A stretch of 64,000 nucleotides of DNA, taken from contig MJCC01000005.1 in assembly GCA_001766655.1 (NCBI GenBank), positions 414,072-478,071 on the forward strand. Reading direction: 5' to 3'. A model generated the notes under the pieces. That model was not told where the DNA came from and searched no databases. It saw nothing but the letters and a program-made list of their open reading frames with translations. Within the stretch, counting starts at the first letter, position 1; each line of letters begins with the position of its first letter. Below are positions 27,713 to 38,432 of this stretch, one piece after another. The DNA comes from Phytomonas francai (lineage: Eukaryota; Euglenozoa; Kinetoplastea; Trypanosomatida; Trypanosomatidae). The translations under genes and the position numbers were made by a program.

Positions 27713-29950
27713 ATGAGCCACGAAGATGCAAAGCCAGATCTTCTTGCATGCACCAAGTTCCTTCGTTTTCTCATGATTCCGCGCCTAATTGACCACACAT
27801 TGAAAAACCTGTTTGAACAGAACCCTATCTGTGCGCGCGAAGCACTCAACATTCTCGTGAAGACCCTCACAAACAACAAGGATTCCTACTACAAACTCGT
27901 TGCGACAGAGACACATCAAATGGTGAAGGGACTGATGGCAGAAGGGTTCGTGAATTGGAGTAGTGGGACTCTGCGTTTTTGTGTGCCTCTGGTGAAAGGG
28001 GGTGTTTTTGAATTCTTCCCCCAAGGCGCTGATATAGAGGTCAACCCGTGCAACTATGAGCACTTTATATCCCTCTACAAGACGTATCATCGGCTTGTGG
28101 AGGTGTGTACGGAGACCGCTTTGGCCGCTGCCTACGCCGCGGAGGTGGCCCCTCTCCTCCCCGTCGGCGCCCAGTCGAACCTTCTTTGCGGGAACTTTTC
28201 CGTGATCCTGAGTCTGTTGCGGGACCACCTCCTCAACGCGTCCTCGATATGGAGCATCGCGACTGAGAAGAAGTGGCAGAGGCTCCGGGTCACCTACGCG
28301 GTGCCCTTCCGCTCGCGTCTCTTCCCCGTCCACCCGTGGGCGAAGCCCGACGAGCCCGTCCCCTTCTCCAAGGCCCACGAGTACGTCGAGATGGCCGCGC
28401 GGAAGCTGCTTTCGCTCTCCCAGCGCGCGGCGCTCGGCAGGCCGCTCGAGGGCGGCGGCGGCGAGGAGGAGGCGGAGCCGCCGGCCCGCGCGCGCGCCCA
28501 CCGGCGCCCGTCGAGAGGCGATGCAAACCCCGAGTGGTCGGGCCCGGATGAGGGCGAGGGGCAGAGGGAGAGGGTGGGGGAGAGCGGCGACTTCCCCGCC
28601 TTCCTGCGCGCGCAGGCGGAGCTCCCTCGCCGAACCGCGGCGACACGCGCCGAGGCCCTCTCGCGGGACACCTCGCTCAGCTGGGAGGAGCGGCAGTTCT
28701 GGGTGTGGGTCCTTCGTCTCTGGGAGAACCCGGAGGCCGTCGTGCCTGGCCAAATCGCCTTCGTCCTGCGCCTCCCACACGGCGACCTCCCGCTCAAGGT
28801 GAACGGCGAGTACATTGGCGTCACCCCGAACAACGTCCTCGAGTTCGTCGGGCTGATTGAGCAGGCGAGCGAGACGGTACACGCACTCTTCAAGGGGCAC
28901 CTGATCTCGCCAAGGCCCACAGATTTGCCCTTGGGGGCGGAGTTAGATAATTGGAAACGCTTCCCCGTCACGGATTCACAGAAGTGGAATCAATTCACGC
29001 TGACAGAGAAGGACATTGAAAGGGCTTTTTTTGATCAGGTACGAGTCCTTCGAGAGCGTTTCGAAACCGACGATGCCAAGATTGAGGAGTTGAAGAAGTA
29101 CCGTTTTTATATTCCCACCAAGCTTGGCATCTACGATCTCATCCCAAATGGGCGCTTCATCTCTGTGAACTTTCAAAATGCAGAGGAATTCTTCATGCGC
29201 GTAGAAGAAGAGTACTACAAATTGTGTAGTCATGAACTGCACATAGGGGGGTTGGAGGATGATATGGGCGAGCATAAATCTTATCGACTGCAAAAACCCC
29301 ACGAAGCTGGGACGCTCGGCAGCGTGAGGGTTTGTCTCGTAGAAAAAGAAACCAGCGAGGTATACCGCTCTTGCAAGCTCACCGAATGCGCAACGAAGGG
29401 GCAGCTGTCTCTGAAGCGCCGTGGAAGTGCCGAAACGGAAGAATCCTCACACATAGGCGTGAAGTACGCGAACCCGGTTCCTCACGTGACGGTCCCGGGG
29501 GCTGCACGCGCATCTCCGGACGTCAGGACAACCAGCGATACCCGTCCTGCTAAAGTTGAAGAATTCCTGGATGAGCGTGACCTGCCTTTTTTAACCGAAT
29601 TTGAGAGGCACACCATGTCCATGTTCAGCAGCAATGTTAACGAAATGCTCGTAGATTCAATGAATTTCAGGTGGAGCATCGTTGTGCCAGATAGACGTTC
29701 CATAATTCCACTGAAGCCACATGGAGACTCGATACCTGTCAAAGTGGAGGAATTTAGTGAATACCTTCAAGTGGTCATTAATAAAATTCATCAAATACGT
29801 TCCGACATCGTGGATTGCGGGCGTTTTCCAAAACACAAAACACGGGGACCGTATCCGGATTTAATAGCTGTCCCTGCAGGTGCGACTGCTCCACCTGCTG
29901 CTGTTGCTACTGATACCACCGAGCACCAAGCAAAACCGATTCCCCCTTAA
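27713..29950 (+). CDS. Unknown protein with five HECT-like repeats
   Basis: A 745-residue protein with no catalytic signature I recognise. A module of about 40 residues recurs at about 88-128, 193-235, 349-392, 464-504 and 654-697. Each has a hydrophobic strand, a P-x-G or P-x-x-x-x-P turn, a Val/Ile, a few residues, then an Asn- or Glu-containing helix with an aromatic. Examples are FFPQGADIEVNPCNYEHF, LIPNGRFISVNFQNAEEF and LKPHGDSIPVKVEEFSEY. This recalls the P-G-G-x-x-x-x-V-T-x-x-N-x-x-x-Y element of HECT ubiquitin-ligase N-lobes, but no C-lobe cysteine motif is present. A charged linker lies at about 244-300. The start follows AG sites at 27688-27689 and 27706-27707. A GC-rich plateau covers about 28120-28900. 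Confidence 0.75.
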   Translation: MSHEDAKPDLLACTKFLRFLMIPRLIDHTLKNLFEQNPICAREALNILVKTLTNNKDSYYKLVATETHQMVKGLMAEGFVNWSSGTLRFCVPLVKGGVFEFFPQGADIEVNPCNYEHFISLYKTYHRLVEVCTETALAAAYAAEVAPLLPVGAQSNLLCGNFSVILSLLRDHLLNASSIWSIATEKKWQRLRVTYAVPFRSRLFPVHPWAKPDEPVPFSKAHEYVEMAARKLLSLSQRAALGRPLEGGGGEEEAEPPARARAHRRPSRGDANPEWSGPDEGEGQRERVGESGDFPAFLRAQAELPRRTAATRAEALSRDTSLSWEERQFWVWVLRLWENPEAVVPGQIAFVLRLPHGDLPLKVNGEYIGVTPNNVLEFVGLIEQASETVHALFKGHLISPRPTDLPLGAELDNWKRFPVTDSQKWNQFTLTEKDIERAFFDQVRVLRERFETDDAKIEELKKYRFYIPTKLGIYDLIPNGRFISVNFQNAEEFFMRVEEEYYKLCSHELHIGGLEDDMGEHKSYRLQKPHEAGTLGSVRVCLVEKETSEVYRSCKLTECATKGQLSLKRRGSAETEESSHIGVKYANPVPHVTVPGAARASPDVRTTSDTRPAKVEEFLDERDLPFLTEFERHTMSMFSSNVNEMLVDSMNFRWSIVVPDRRSIIPLKPHGDSIPVKVEEFSEYLQVVINKIHQIRSDIVDCGRFPKHKTRGPYPDLIAVPAGATAPPAAVATDTTEHQAKPIPP

Positions 29951-32900
29951 CTAGTCAAATTATACCATTCGACTCCCTCCACAAAATCAGAAACGAACTT
30001 GCAGTTACCTTCAAACACCCCAGATGAACCAGACTCGAAATCATAGCAAGTCAGACGTATACATTATCGTATGCATTATATATATATATATATATAGTGC
30101 ATACGATAGTAAAGTTACTCAGGGCATATGAAACGGACATTTTGTTCTCAAATTTATTACTCAAAGTTCAACTTTCCTTTATCCTCGGTAGTCTTCTTTA
30201 CTTCTTAAGAAGTAATTGGGTTGGACATTAGGGTATACTCCTCGTGCAAGAAGCAATTCAGAAAAAAAAAAGAGAACTAAATAAGGTCAAGCTAAGTAAA
30301 GATAATTATAATAGGTTCCTGTTTTAGTTTTTTTTTTCAAGTATGGTAGCATATTAATTAATGACTATAGTTGCAGCGGCTAAGAAGCTTCTGCTGCTAA
30401 TTCAAAGTATTACCTCATCTTTTCCTTGTTATACAAATGGGAGAAAAACCAGACACACAGAAAGGTGCTAAATTTCATGGTTTACTGCTAGTTTTGATTT
30501 CCTTATGTGCCTAATTTTCGCATATCCCCAAGGCATTGTTAAGTCTTCACTTTCTTTCAAAAAAGCGTTACAGCTCAACGCTATAAAAACATAAAGAGCC
30601 TTCTATACATGCAATCACGCTCTCTCTCATACGCAGGTTTATGTGTATACATAGTTTAATATTTGTGTACATAAGTCTTTCTTATTTTCCAGAAGGCACA
30701 GCACAAAGAATTATTTCACTTAAGTGGCGTCTTTTGCCATTTGTGATTCGCTATGCTGATTGCGCGTCTTTGGTGTGATGCTATTCATTTTCTTATTTTT
30801 GTGTAATCAATTTGTGACAAGGGACCAGCGAACGATCAGAATAAAAAAAGGCCAATACTATTTGAAAGTGAATAACATGAATTGTAATAAGCTAATTGAG
30901 GCATTTCTCATGGGACTCGAAGCTCATATGCTTCACTTTTATGGTTTGGCAACATTAGATTCGTTTACTCATTTCCCTTTTACCAAACATATTAATCAGA
31001 ATGGCTTATTATTTGGAGACTGAATATTCTATTTAAGCATTTAATTTGTGAAAAAAACGCAGAAGTGTAATGTGTAAAACCCTCATTTCTTTAATTTAGA
31101 TTCGCCTCCCTTCACTTTCGTTTAAAGGTTCCATTTCCTCTCGCCTCATGTGCTGCTTTTTATGTATCACAACCTAATCCTGTTGTTTATTGTCTGAGGT
31201 AAAAAGGCCAGCTTAAAACTCGCAAATTGGAAAATGTTTAATTTGTTAGGTTTAACAAAGAAAAAAAAGTTGATTTTCACATTCTGCTTTTCCCGCTATC
31301 CTATTAATAAAGGATGCATATGTATTAATAATGGTGAGGATGAGAAATCAGACTTCAAAGTCTCGCATTTTGGTCACAGGAATTCACTTTTTTTTTGCAA
31401 AAATACATGCGACCTTTCCTTACGGCACCTCTATCATTAATACTACTTCTACCATGCACCTCCTGGTATATTATTTATAAGATAAAATTGGGAAGTATGA
31501 AGTGTGTTTGTCATTCACGTTTTTTTTGAAGTTACGGAGCACTCTACCTCACTTTCCCTTTTCAGATTTGCTCTCTCCTTTCCGCGTATAGGCTATAGAA
31601 TTATAATTTTAAAAAATGGAAACATCTTCACAGTTTGTATTTTCTCTTGAAGAAAGACAGTCAGCTACGAGAAACATGAACCCACTCTAACGACATTGTA
31701 TGTATTTATGATTTGAGAAACGAAATAATTAAATTCAGGTGCCTCAATTTCTATTAATTCCACATCTTTTGTTCCAAGATCAACCAAAAATAAATAAATG
31801 AAAGTATTTAACATCCGCTGATCAGTGCTCGAAGTCGACAGTTATTCAAGTATGCGCATACGATTTTTTTCTTTTTTTTTAGTGTCGACGATTATACGAG
31901 GGTAACACCGAAGTTAGGCATCATTTGAAACCAAATTTTCTGTGAAGAGGAAAATACTTGTTTGTTTATGGGTTTGCCCCCCTCCTCTTTCCAGTTGGTA
32001 AAGTTCGTATTTTGACCGCGTTTGCTCTCATGTTTAACCACTTTCGCTGTCTTGAATTTGGGTTCCTGTATTGTTTTTTTTTTTCTCTGATCATGGCTAA
32101 TCGAGTGGGGATGGCAGTGTATGGAATGGTTTCTATTCCACTTCATCAGATTCTATTATTTTCGAATTGAAAGAAATTGTTTCTTACTGATGAAAAAGTG
32201 GAGCTAACGGGCGGAGATTGCTCTGCTTCCCTGATAAGCAATCCCTTAGACTAAGATAGCCAGAGCGAAGATGCAAACGACACATTTGAGAGGATTCAAT
32301 CCACACACCTATGGGTAAACAAAGGAATAATGCTATGGGATCAGCTAACGTAACTAACGCCAATAACACTGTATTTAAGGTTTAAAGCATAGTTATATTT
32401 TTGATTTTTTATAGGAACTACTTGGTCCCTCACTCCAGTAATATTTTCCACCTTTGTCATTTCACGGGCAATGTTTTTTCCGCGTTTTGAAGCCATTTTT
32501 CTGTGAATGAAGGAGGGTATCTAGGTTGAACTAAATTTAGGCTATTACTGTATCTGTGGGAAAATTTTCGTGAAGAAACGATCCTTGAAGTACTCTGTGT
32601 TTTCAAAAATGTGAGTTCTTCGAAGCCTATCGTTGGCAAGGTCTGCGAGGTGTGCATAGTAATCAAAAGGCTGATGATTTCTGCATATATCAGGCTGTTT
32701 TTATTATTATAAGATGCTGTAGAAGATAATCCTGAGATGCAAATCTCTGTTCCTTTTTTCACTACGCCCCCACAAAAAAAATTAAACTTGCGTTGAGCGA
32801 CCTTATCCTGTTCTTCAGAATGCTTAAACTTATGAAACATGAAAATAAAATAACTTAGTTATTGTGATTCCTTTTTTCCCCCTTTAGTCGCTATGTAAGA

Positions 32901-34336
32901 TTGTTTGGTTTTATTAATCCTCATTGTTCACTATGCGCCTCGAGGCAGGGATCATAAAGCGAGGGAACGAAAAAAAATCGTCATTTTAGATGCTTAGTTA
33001 TAAAAAATATATTTTAAAGAACCAAATCTATTTTTATGGCTATATTCTCTTTTTTGATGCCTTGGATTTAGCTTCTCCCTTTCTTGGTTCTAAAACTGGA
33101 TAGTTTTTAAACTCCCATACGGTGATGCCTTTTTTAGTTGTTGTTGTTGTTTTTGGGGGGGTAGCTTTGTTTCAGTGGAGGGGAATATGTGGGATTAATG
33201 CATCCCTTTCAATATTAACAAATAGAGCATCTCTCTTTCCTAAGATAAACTTATTATATATTCTTATATACTTTTCCCTTTGTTTCTTTACAATCGCACC
33301 TGTAAGGGTCTACATATTGTTCATTTTTGTTGATTTTATTTGAAGTCCTGCTGTCTCACGAAGACGTGTTCGATTTATTACATACTTGTATCTCTTAGTG
33401 GCAAAAGAACAAGTACAATAATTAATTTTTAGCTTTTTTAAATAATTCGAGGGTATTTGTTCCTGCTAACTCTCGGGGAAAACAATGATTTAACTTTAGG
33501 TAACTGTGAATTTGTTATTTTCCCTTCCATCATCTTCCATGGGTGCCTCCCTGTCACTAAACTGACAACTTTTTATAACACATTATTAACGAAGAAAATC
33601 GAAAAAATGTATATTTCTATTTACTATATGCTTCGATATCCTTTATTTTCATTTCTGTAGAAACGTGTGGGCAAGCGGATGCCGTACACCTAGCTATTGG
33701 AGTTACTTTGCTAACTGTAGGCCTTTTTCCAGCGACGGGAAAACAATAACGCTTATATAGCAACCAAATACTTCCCGTTCTGAATACTTTTAATTCTTTT
33801 CAGGCGAAACAGAATCGACCTTGGTTCAAATAAAAATTGGAAAATCGATTTTATTAAATAAGAAAAGGCTTTCTAAAAAAAAAGTACAGTAACGTTGATC
33901 AGGACTCAAAGTCAAAATAGCAAAAGTCATGGCTGTGTTCGAGCATCCCCTTCCTACTTTAGAGCACATTTCCGATAGTATTCTCAGAAATCAAATGGCT
34001 CTTTGTTTCTACAGGGCATACTGATTTTTAAAATATACTAATTGCTTTGCCCTTTGATCTTTTTCCTCTGCCCATGTGTCTGTTGTGTTGCTGAAGTTCT
34101 TTCCCATTATAAGCAATATTGAACAGAAATGTATTTTTTATATTTTATATTTCCTTATTTCATGCATGTAATATATTATTTTTGACTCTTTCAGATATTT
34201 ACTCGCATTTCTAGATGTTTCTTTATTAGAACCGGCTTTTGTGGCTATCTCGATCGTCGTTGATCGTGCAAACCGCTCTGCCGATTCCTTTCTGTTCGAC
34301 ACCGCCGCTTACTTTGTTGTACTCTTTTTCATTTAC
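29951..34336. other. Long AT-rich spacer, 4.4 kb
   Basis: No convincing gene is seen. Short frames exist (for example 31234-31440 + and 32457-32840 -) but have AT-driven composition and no good acceptor. Contents are a hairpin at 30065-30108, many A and T runs, and a T/C tract ending in AG at 34193-34194 upstream of the glyoxalase-like gene. An ATG at 34215 opens only four codons before TAG. Confidence 0.5.
30065..30108. repeat. Intergenic palindrome/hairpin with TA core
   Basis: The arms TATCGTATGCA (30065-30075) and TGCATACGATA (30098-30108) are exact reverse complements. They enclose a TA dinucleotide tract that continues the pairing apart from one T-G step. It can form a long cruciform or RNA hairpin about 115 nt after the stop codon of the upstream gene. 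Confidence 0.75.
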
Positions 34337-35686
34337 ATGGCCAGGTATTATGCCGCGAAACCGCTACTTTCCGGGCGTCATTTTGGAACGCAGCATCTTC
34401 AACTTTTTTTTTACTCAAAGGTTTACCGGAGTAAGTTCATTGGTTATCACCTCCTGCGCACGCGTACGCACAGCCCACTGCCCTTGTGGCATTCCGATTA
34501 TCGAACGGGCGTGTCTTCTCCGAGCTCATCGGATCCACCGGCGGGATTTGCGAAAGCCGACGGAGGGCTACCGCGCGCGGAAAAGGACGAGACGCCGATG
34601 TCGGCGTACCTTTCCAGGGTTAGACGGGGTGGCCTCGATTTAGCCGGGCTCGAGGGCGGGAAATCGACTACGGGCGTGTTGGTCGTGCCGGTCTCTATCT
34701 TCCACGAAAACTACGCCTACGTGGTGATTAGCCTGCGAACGAAAAAGGTCCTCGCGGTCGATCCTGGCGATGCGATCGCTACTTTGCGGATGCTATCGTT
34801 GGTGGAAAAGGCGATCGGGATGGAGCTGGAGCTGACGGAGGTCCTCACCACGCACTGGCATTCGGAGCACGCCGGTGGAAACAAGCAGGTTCTCGAGTTC
34901 GCCTCCGGTAGAGAGAAAAAGCCCATGATCGGAAATGGTGGAAATAGGATTTCCCCAGCCTTACAAATTATAGCGCCTGGAAAGGACGCCGTTAGGTTTT
35001 GTACGAGAGCCGTAAAGGGGATGGACAAACTTTTATTAGCGGGTGGTGGGATTCGTCTGGTGGTGTTGGATACCCTCGGGCATACCAAGGGCTCTGTCTC
35101 CTGCTTGGTAGGCGATGCGCATCCTGCCGAGGACCAGCCTCAGCGAACTGCTCTCTTCACCCGGGATAGTTTATTTTCTGGTAGGATGGGAATTATGTTG
35201 TAAACAACCTCCGTGGACCAGGTAAAACAAACGCGAGAGTGCTTTCTTTCGGAACCATTGCTACATCAGCATCCGACAAGGCAGCGGCTGGTTCCCGATG
35301 AGAATATTCTCATTTACACCGGCCACGAGTACACGGAGAAGTTGATTCGGCATACGCTAAAAATGATTAGTAAAGTGGCCTCTCGAAAGGGTTGCGGAGA
35401 GAGCTGTTGCCGTTATCAAGAAATGCTGAAAATGGCATTAAAAGAGGTTTCAAAACTGAGAGCACGCCCGCATAACGTGATCAGTGCTGCCAACGGGAGC
35501 GATCTAAAACTGGCAGCGCTTTCAAAATCTGCGATGCCTACCATTTTAGCGCTTGAAAAGCGAATCAATCCTCTGCTCACCGTAACTACGGCAAGTCTGG
35601 ACGCTGCGGCTGGAGAAAATACTGAGTTCGAAACGAAAAAGTTGAAATTGGCGGTTTACTGCTCCATGGAGAGAATAGTTTGGTGA
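34337..35686 (+). pseudogene. Glyoxalase II-like hydrolase interrupted by an in-frame TAA
   Basis: Glyoxalase II (hydroxyacylglutathione or, in kinetoplastids, trypanothione-linked hydrolase) features run along one frame. They are a TTHWHSEHAGGN metal motif (family T-H-x-H-x-D-H-x-G-G-N, Asp replaced by Glu), a D-T-L-G-H-T-K-G-S block (family T-P-G-H-T-x-G), a F-T-R-D-S-L-F block (family F-T-G-D-T-L-F) and, after a TAA at 35201-35203, a Y-T-G-H-E-Y-T block and the C-terminal LALEKRINPLLTV that matches the family's N-P-F end. The stop separates the third and fourth metal ligand groups. The frame stays open for 161 codons after it, with no frameshift. The first ATG after the AG at 34193-34194 in this frame is 34337. 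A decayed gene, an assembly error or readthrough are all possible. Confidence 0.7.
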
Positions 35687-36119
35687 AATAAGGTTCTTCG
35701 GCGTGTGCGTAAGCATGTCAAGTTGGAGAAAAGTGGGAGAGCAATGACTTAGCCGTGCAATTGGAAGGCTTGGCGATGGGGCATGCCCTCTGTAGACAAT
35801 CAGCGGAACACCTTCTCACGGCTTCTTTTCTGTCTTTAAATACCCTTTTCTTTCTCTTTTGCTAGTATTACGACTACTATCCTATTTTAATCATTTTATC
35901 AGAGCTGCCGCTTTTAGTGATGTCATAACTTTTCCTCCCTGCATACTTTTTTGTATGTTCTTGCTCCTTCCTCGCCCTCCCCAAACGACAAGCTTCTCTA
36001 ATAGGTATTCCGAAACGTGGAAAGAGGTCTTTCTTTTTTGCGCATACACACACATCCACAAATAGGTATAAAAGAGTCATTACATAAAAAGGATCCTCAC
36101 GGCCGACAGGGGACTCTTC
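35687..36119. other. Intergenic spacer
   Basis: A pyrimidine-rich stretch (about 35930-36000) with AG sites near 35990 and 36003 could supply the CPSF73 acceptor. No gene is seen. Confidence 0.5.
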
Positions 36120-38432
36120 ATGTCGACGACGTTATTACGAGATCCGCAGCCCTCCTCCCTTCCGATGCCGACGGCGCTTCCCGCGGAGGAGGTCGAGGTG
36201 CTGCCGCTCGGCAGCGGCGGCGAGGTTGGTCGCTCCTGCGTTATTCTCCGCTATAAGGGCCGCTGTGTGATGCTCGACTGCGGGAACCACCCGGCGAAGA
36301 ACGGGCTGGACTCCCTGCCCTTTTTTGACAGCATCCCCTGCGAGACGGTGGACTTGGTGCTCATTACGCACTTCCACCTCGACCACTGCGGCGCGCTGCC
36401 GTATTTTTGCAATCAAACGACTTTTAAAGGTCGTATTTTCATGACGAGCGCGACCAAGGCGTTTTACAAAATGGTCATGAACGACTTTTTGCGCGTGGGC
36501 GCCGGCGCGAACGACCTCGTCACGGGCGAGTCGCTGCAGAACACCATCGAGCGGATCGAAACGGTGGAGTACCACGAGGAGGTCACCGTGAGCGGGATTC
36601 GTTTTCAGCCCTTTAACGCGGGCCACGTGCTCGGGGCGGCGACCTTTATGATCGACATCGCGGGAATGCGCGCGCTCTACACCGGGGACTTCTCGCGCGT
36701 CCCCGATCGTCACCTGCTGGGCGCCGAGATCCCGCCGTACTCGCCGGATATCCTCATCTCCGAGAGCACGAACGGGATTCGCGAGCTGGAATCACGCGAG
36801 GAGCGCGAGCACATCTTCACCAAGAGCGTGCACGAGGTCGTCAGGCGCGGGGGGCGCTGCCTGGTCCCCGTCTTCGCCCTCGGCCGCGCGCAGGAGCTGC
36901 TGCTGATCCTGGAGGAGTACTGGGAGGCGCACAAGGAGCTGCAGGACATCCCGATCTACTACGCCTCCTCGCTCGCGCAGCGCTGTATGAAGCTCTACCT
37001 CACCTTCGTGAGCGCGATGAACGACCGGGTGAAGGAGCAGCACGCGAACCACCGGAACCCCTTCGCGTTTAAGTTCATCCGCCCGCTCGTGGATACGAAG
37101 TCGTTTGAGGACAGCGGCCCCTGCGTGGTGCTCGCGTCGCCCGGGATGCTCCAGTCCGGGATCTCGCTCGAGCTCTTCGAGCGGTGGTGTGGGGATCGCC
37201 GGAATGGGGTCATCATCGCGGGGTACTGCGTGGACGGCACCATCGCGAAGGAGGTGCTCGCGAAGCCGCGCGAGATCACGAAGCCGAACGGCAAGGTCCT
37301 GCCGCTCGCGATGGGCACGATCGAGGCCGTCTCCTTTTCCGCCCACTCCGATGGCCGCCAAACGCGGGATTTCATCCGGCTGCTGCCGAAGGTCCAGCAC
37401 ACCATTCTCGTCCACGGCAGCAGCAGCGCGATGCGGCAGCTGAAGAACAAACTCACGCAGGACTTCGCGGACCGCGGGATGAAGGTCTACACCACCACGA
37501 ACCAGGAGGCGATTCGCATCCCGTTCGTCATGGAGCGCAGCGCGAAGGTGATGGGCAAACTCGCGAATACCGCGGCGCGGCCCGGGGACTTCGTGAGTGG
37601 GGTGATGCTGGTCTCCGGGCAGCACACGCGCAGCATCGTCCACCCTGACGATATCCCGGTTTTGACCGATCTAAACGTCAGTCGTATTCAGCAGGCGATG
37701 GTGCTGCCCTTGCCGCGGTATCGCAGCCCCCTCGAGGTCCTCGAGACGCTCGAGCGCTACTTTGCGCAGAGCTATATGTTTGAGGAGGTCGAGCCGGTGC
37801 TCCAGTCCGCCGCGGAGGAGGAAGGGGATCCGACGATGATACAGGCCGCCGAGCGCACGAAATCGCGCGAGGAGGAAAAGCTGCGGCGCCCCTCCGGCTC
37901 GTCAAAGGCCGTTAAAATTTACGTCTCGCGGGAGGTTACTGTCGAAGTTGAGCGGGATGCGCAGGCGCGGACGGTGCTCACCATTTCCTGGATTACCAGT
38001 CACTGCAATGATCTCCTGGCGGACGTCACCTGCACCGCCCTCTCCAAGCTCGCCGGAAACGCGAACGATGAGGAGGACGAAAGCGATATCAACGGCGTGC
38101 TTTTGCCGGTGGATGTCTGCGGGCAGGATAAAATTTTCCGCGTGAAGTGCTTTCACCACATGATCTCACAGTTTTACCCCAGTGTTACCACGAATTTGAT
38201 GACGGGGGCGTGTAATGTGGAGCTGGAGGATGGGCAGGTGGTGCAGATTACGGATTGTATCGAGATGGAGCTGCAGGCGGGGAGTAAAAAGCAGATCGAT
38301 TACGACTCTGTCGAGGTGGCCAAGCTCAAAGCGGTGCTCAAGCGGATTTACCTTACCCTTTTCCCAATCCCTGCGGATGGGGGTTGGTGCGATTGCGGGA
38401 TGATCCACGGAACAGAGCCGATTGATGAATAG
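36120..38432 (+). CDS. CPSF3: CPSF73 pre-mRNA 3'-end endonuclease
   Basis: A 770-residue metallo-beta-lactamase/beta-CASP endonuclease, the catalytic subunit of the cleavage and polyadenylation factor. Evidence is the metal motif His84-Phe-His86-Leu-Asp88-His89 followed by CGALPYF, the F-N-A-G-H-V-L-G-A block, the Y-T-G-D-F-S-R block, the beta-CASP blocks with VPVFALGRAQELL and LASPGMLQSG, the A-G-Y-C-V-D-G-T motif and the F-S-A-H-S-D motif. All catalytic His/Asp positions are present. The C-terminal 280 residues correspond to the CPSF73 C-terminal domain. In kinetoplastids the enzyme separates polycistronic transcripts in a process coupled to trans-splicing. Length is close to human and yeast relatives (about 680-780). 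Bases about 36170-37650 are strongly GC-rich. Confidence 0.95.
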   Translation: MSTTLLRDPQPSSLPMPTALPAEEVEVLPLGSGGEVGRSCVILRYKGRCVMLDCGNHPAKNGLDSLPFFDSIPCETVDLVLITHFHLDHCGALPYFCNQTTFKGRIFMTSATKAFYKMVMNDFLRVGAGANDLVTGESLQNTIERIETVEYHEEVTVSGIRFQPFNAGHVLGAATFMIDIAGMRALYTGDFSRVPDRHLLGAEIPPYSPDILISESTNGIRELESREEREHIFTKSVHEVVRRGGRCLVPVFALGRAQELLLILEEYWEAHKELQDIPIYYASSLAQRCMKLYLTFVSAMNDRVKEQHANHRNPFAFKFIRPLVDTKSFEDSGPCVVLASPGMLQSGISLELFERWCGDRRNGVIIAGYCVDGTIAKEVLAKPREITKPNGKVLPLAMGTIEAVSFSAHSDGRQTRDFIRLLPKVQHTILVHGSSSAMRQLKNKLTQDFADRGMKVYTTTNQEAIRIPFVMERSAKVMGKLANTAARPGDFVSGVMLVSGQHTRSIVHPDDIPVLTDLNVSRIQQAMVLPLPRYRSPLEVLETLERYFAQSYMFEEVEPVLQSAAEEEGDPTMIQAAERTKSREEEKLRRPSGSSKAVKIYVSREVTVEVERDAQARTVLTISWITSHCNDLLADVTCTALSKLAGNANDEEDESDINGVLLPVDVCGQDKIFRVKCFHHMISQFYPSVTTNLMTGACNVELEDGQVVQITDCIEMELQAGSKKQIDYDSVEVAKLKAVLKRIYLTLFPIPADGGWCDCGMIHGTEPIDE

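Noticed and set aside
30778..31023. Short + strand ORF in spacer after the repeat protein
   Set aside because: The longer frame begins with TTG. From the first ATG it has no motif, and its composition follows the AT-rich background.
32349..32357. AACTAACGC, identical to the first nine bases of many spliced-leader exons
   Set aside because: The rest of the conserved exon does not follow, and a nine-base match is expected by chance about once in a window of this size on two strands.
32457..32840. 127-codon minus-strand ORF in the long spacer
   Set aside because: It has a true ATG but AT-driven composition, no acceptor tract and no recognisable features; such lengths arise by chance in 4 kb of spacer.
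33125..33343. Hydrophobic 72-codon ORF starting after GTG
   Set aside because: T-rich DNA gives hydrophobic translations by default, and no acceptor closes before the ATG.
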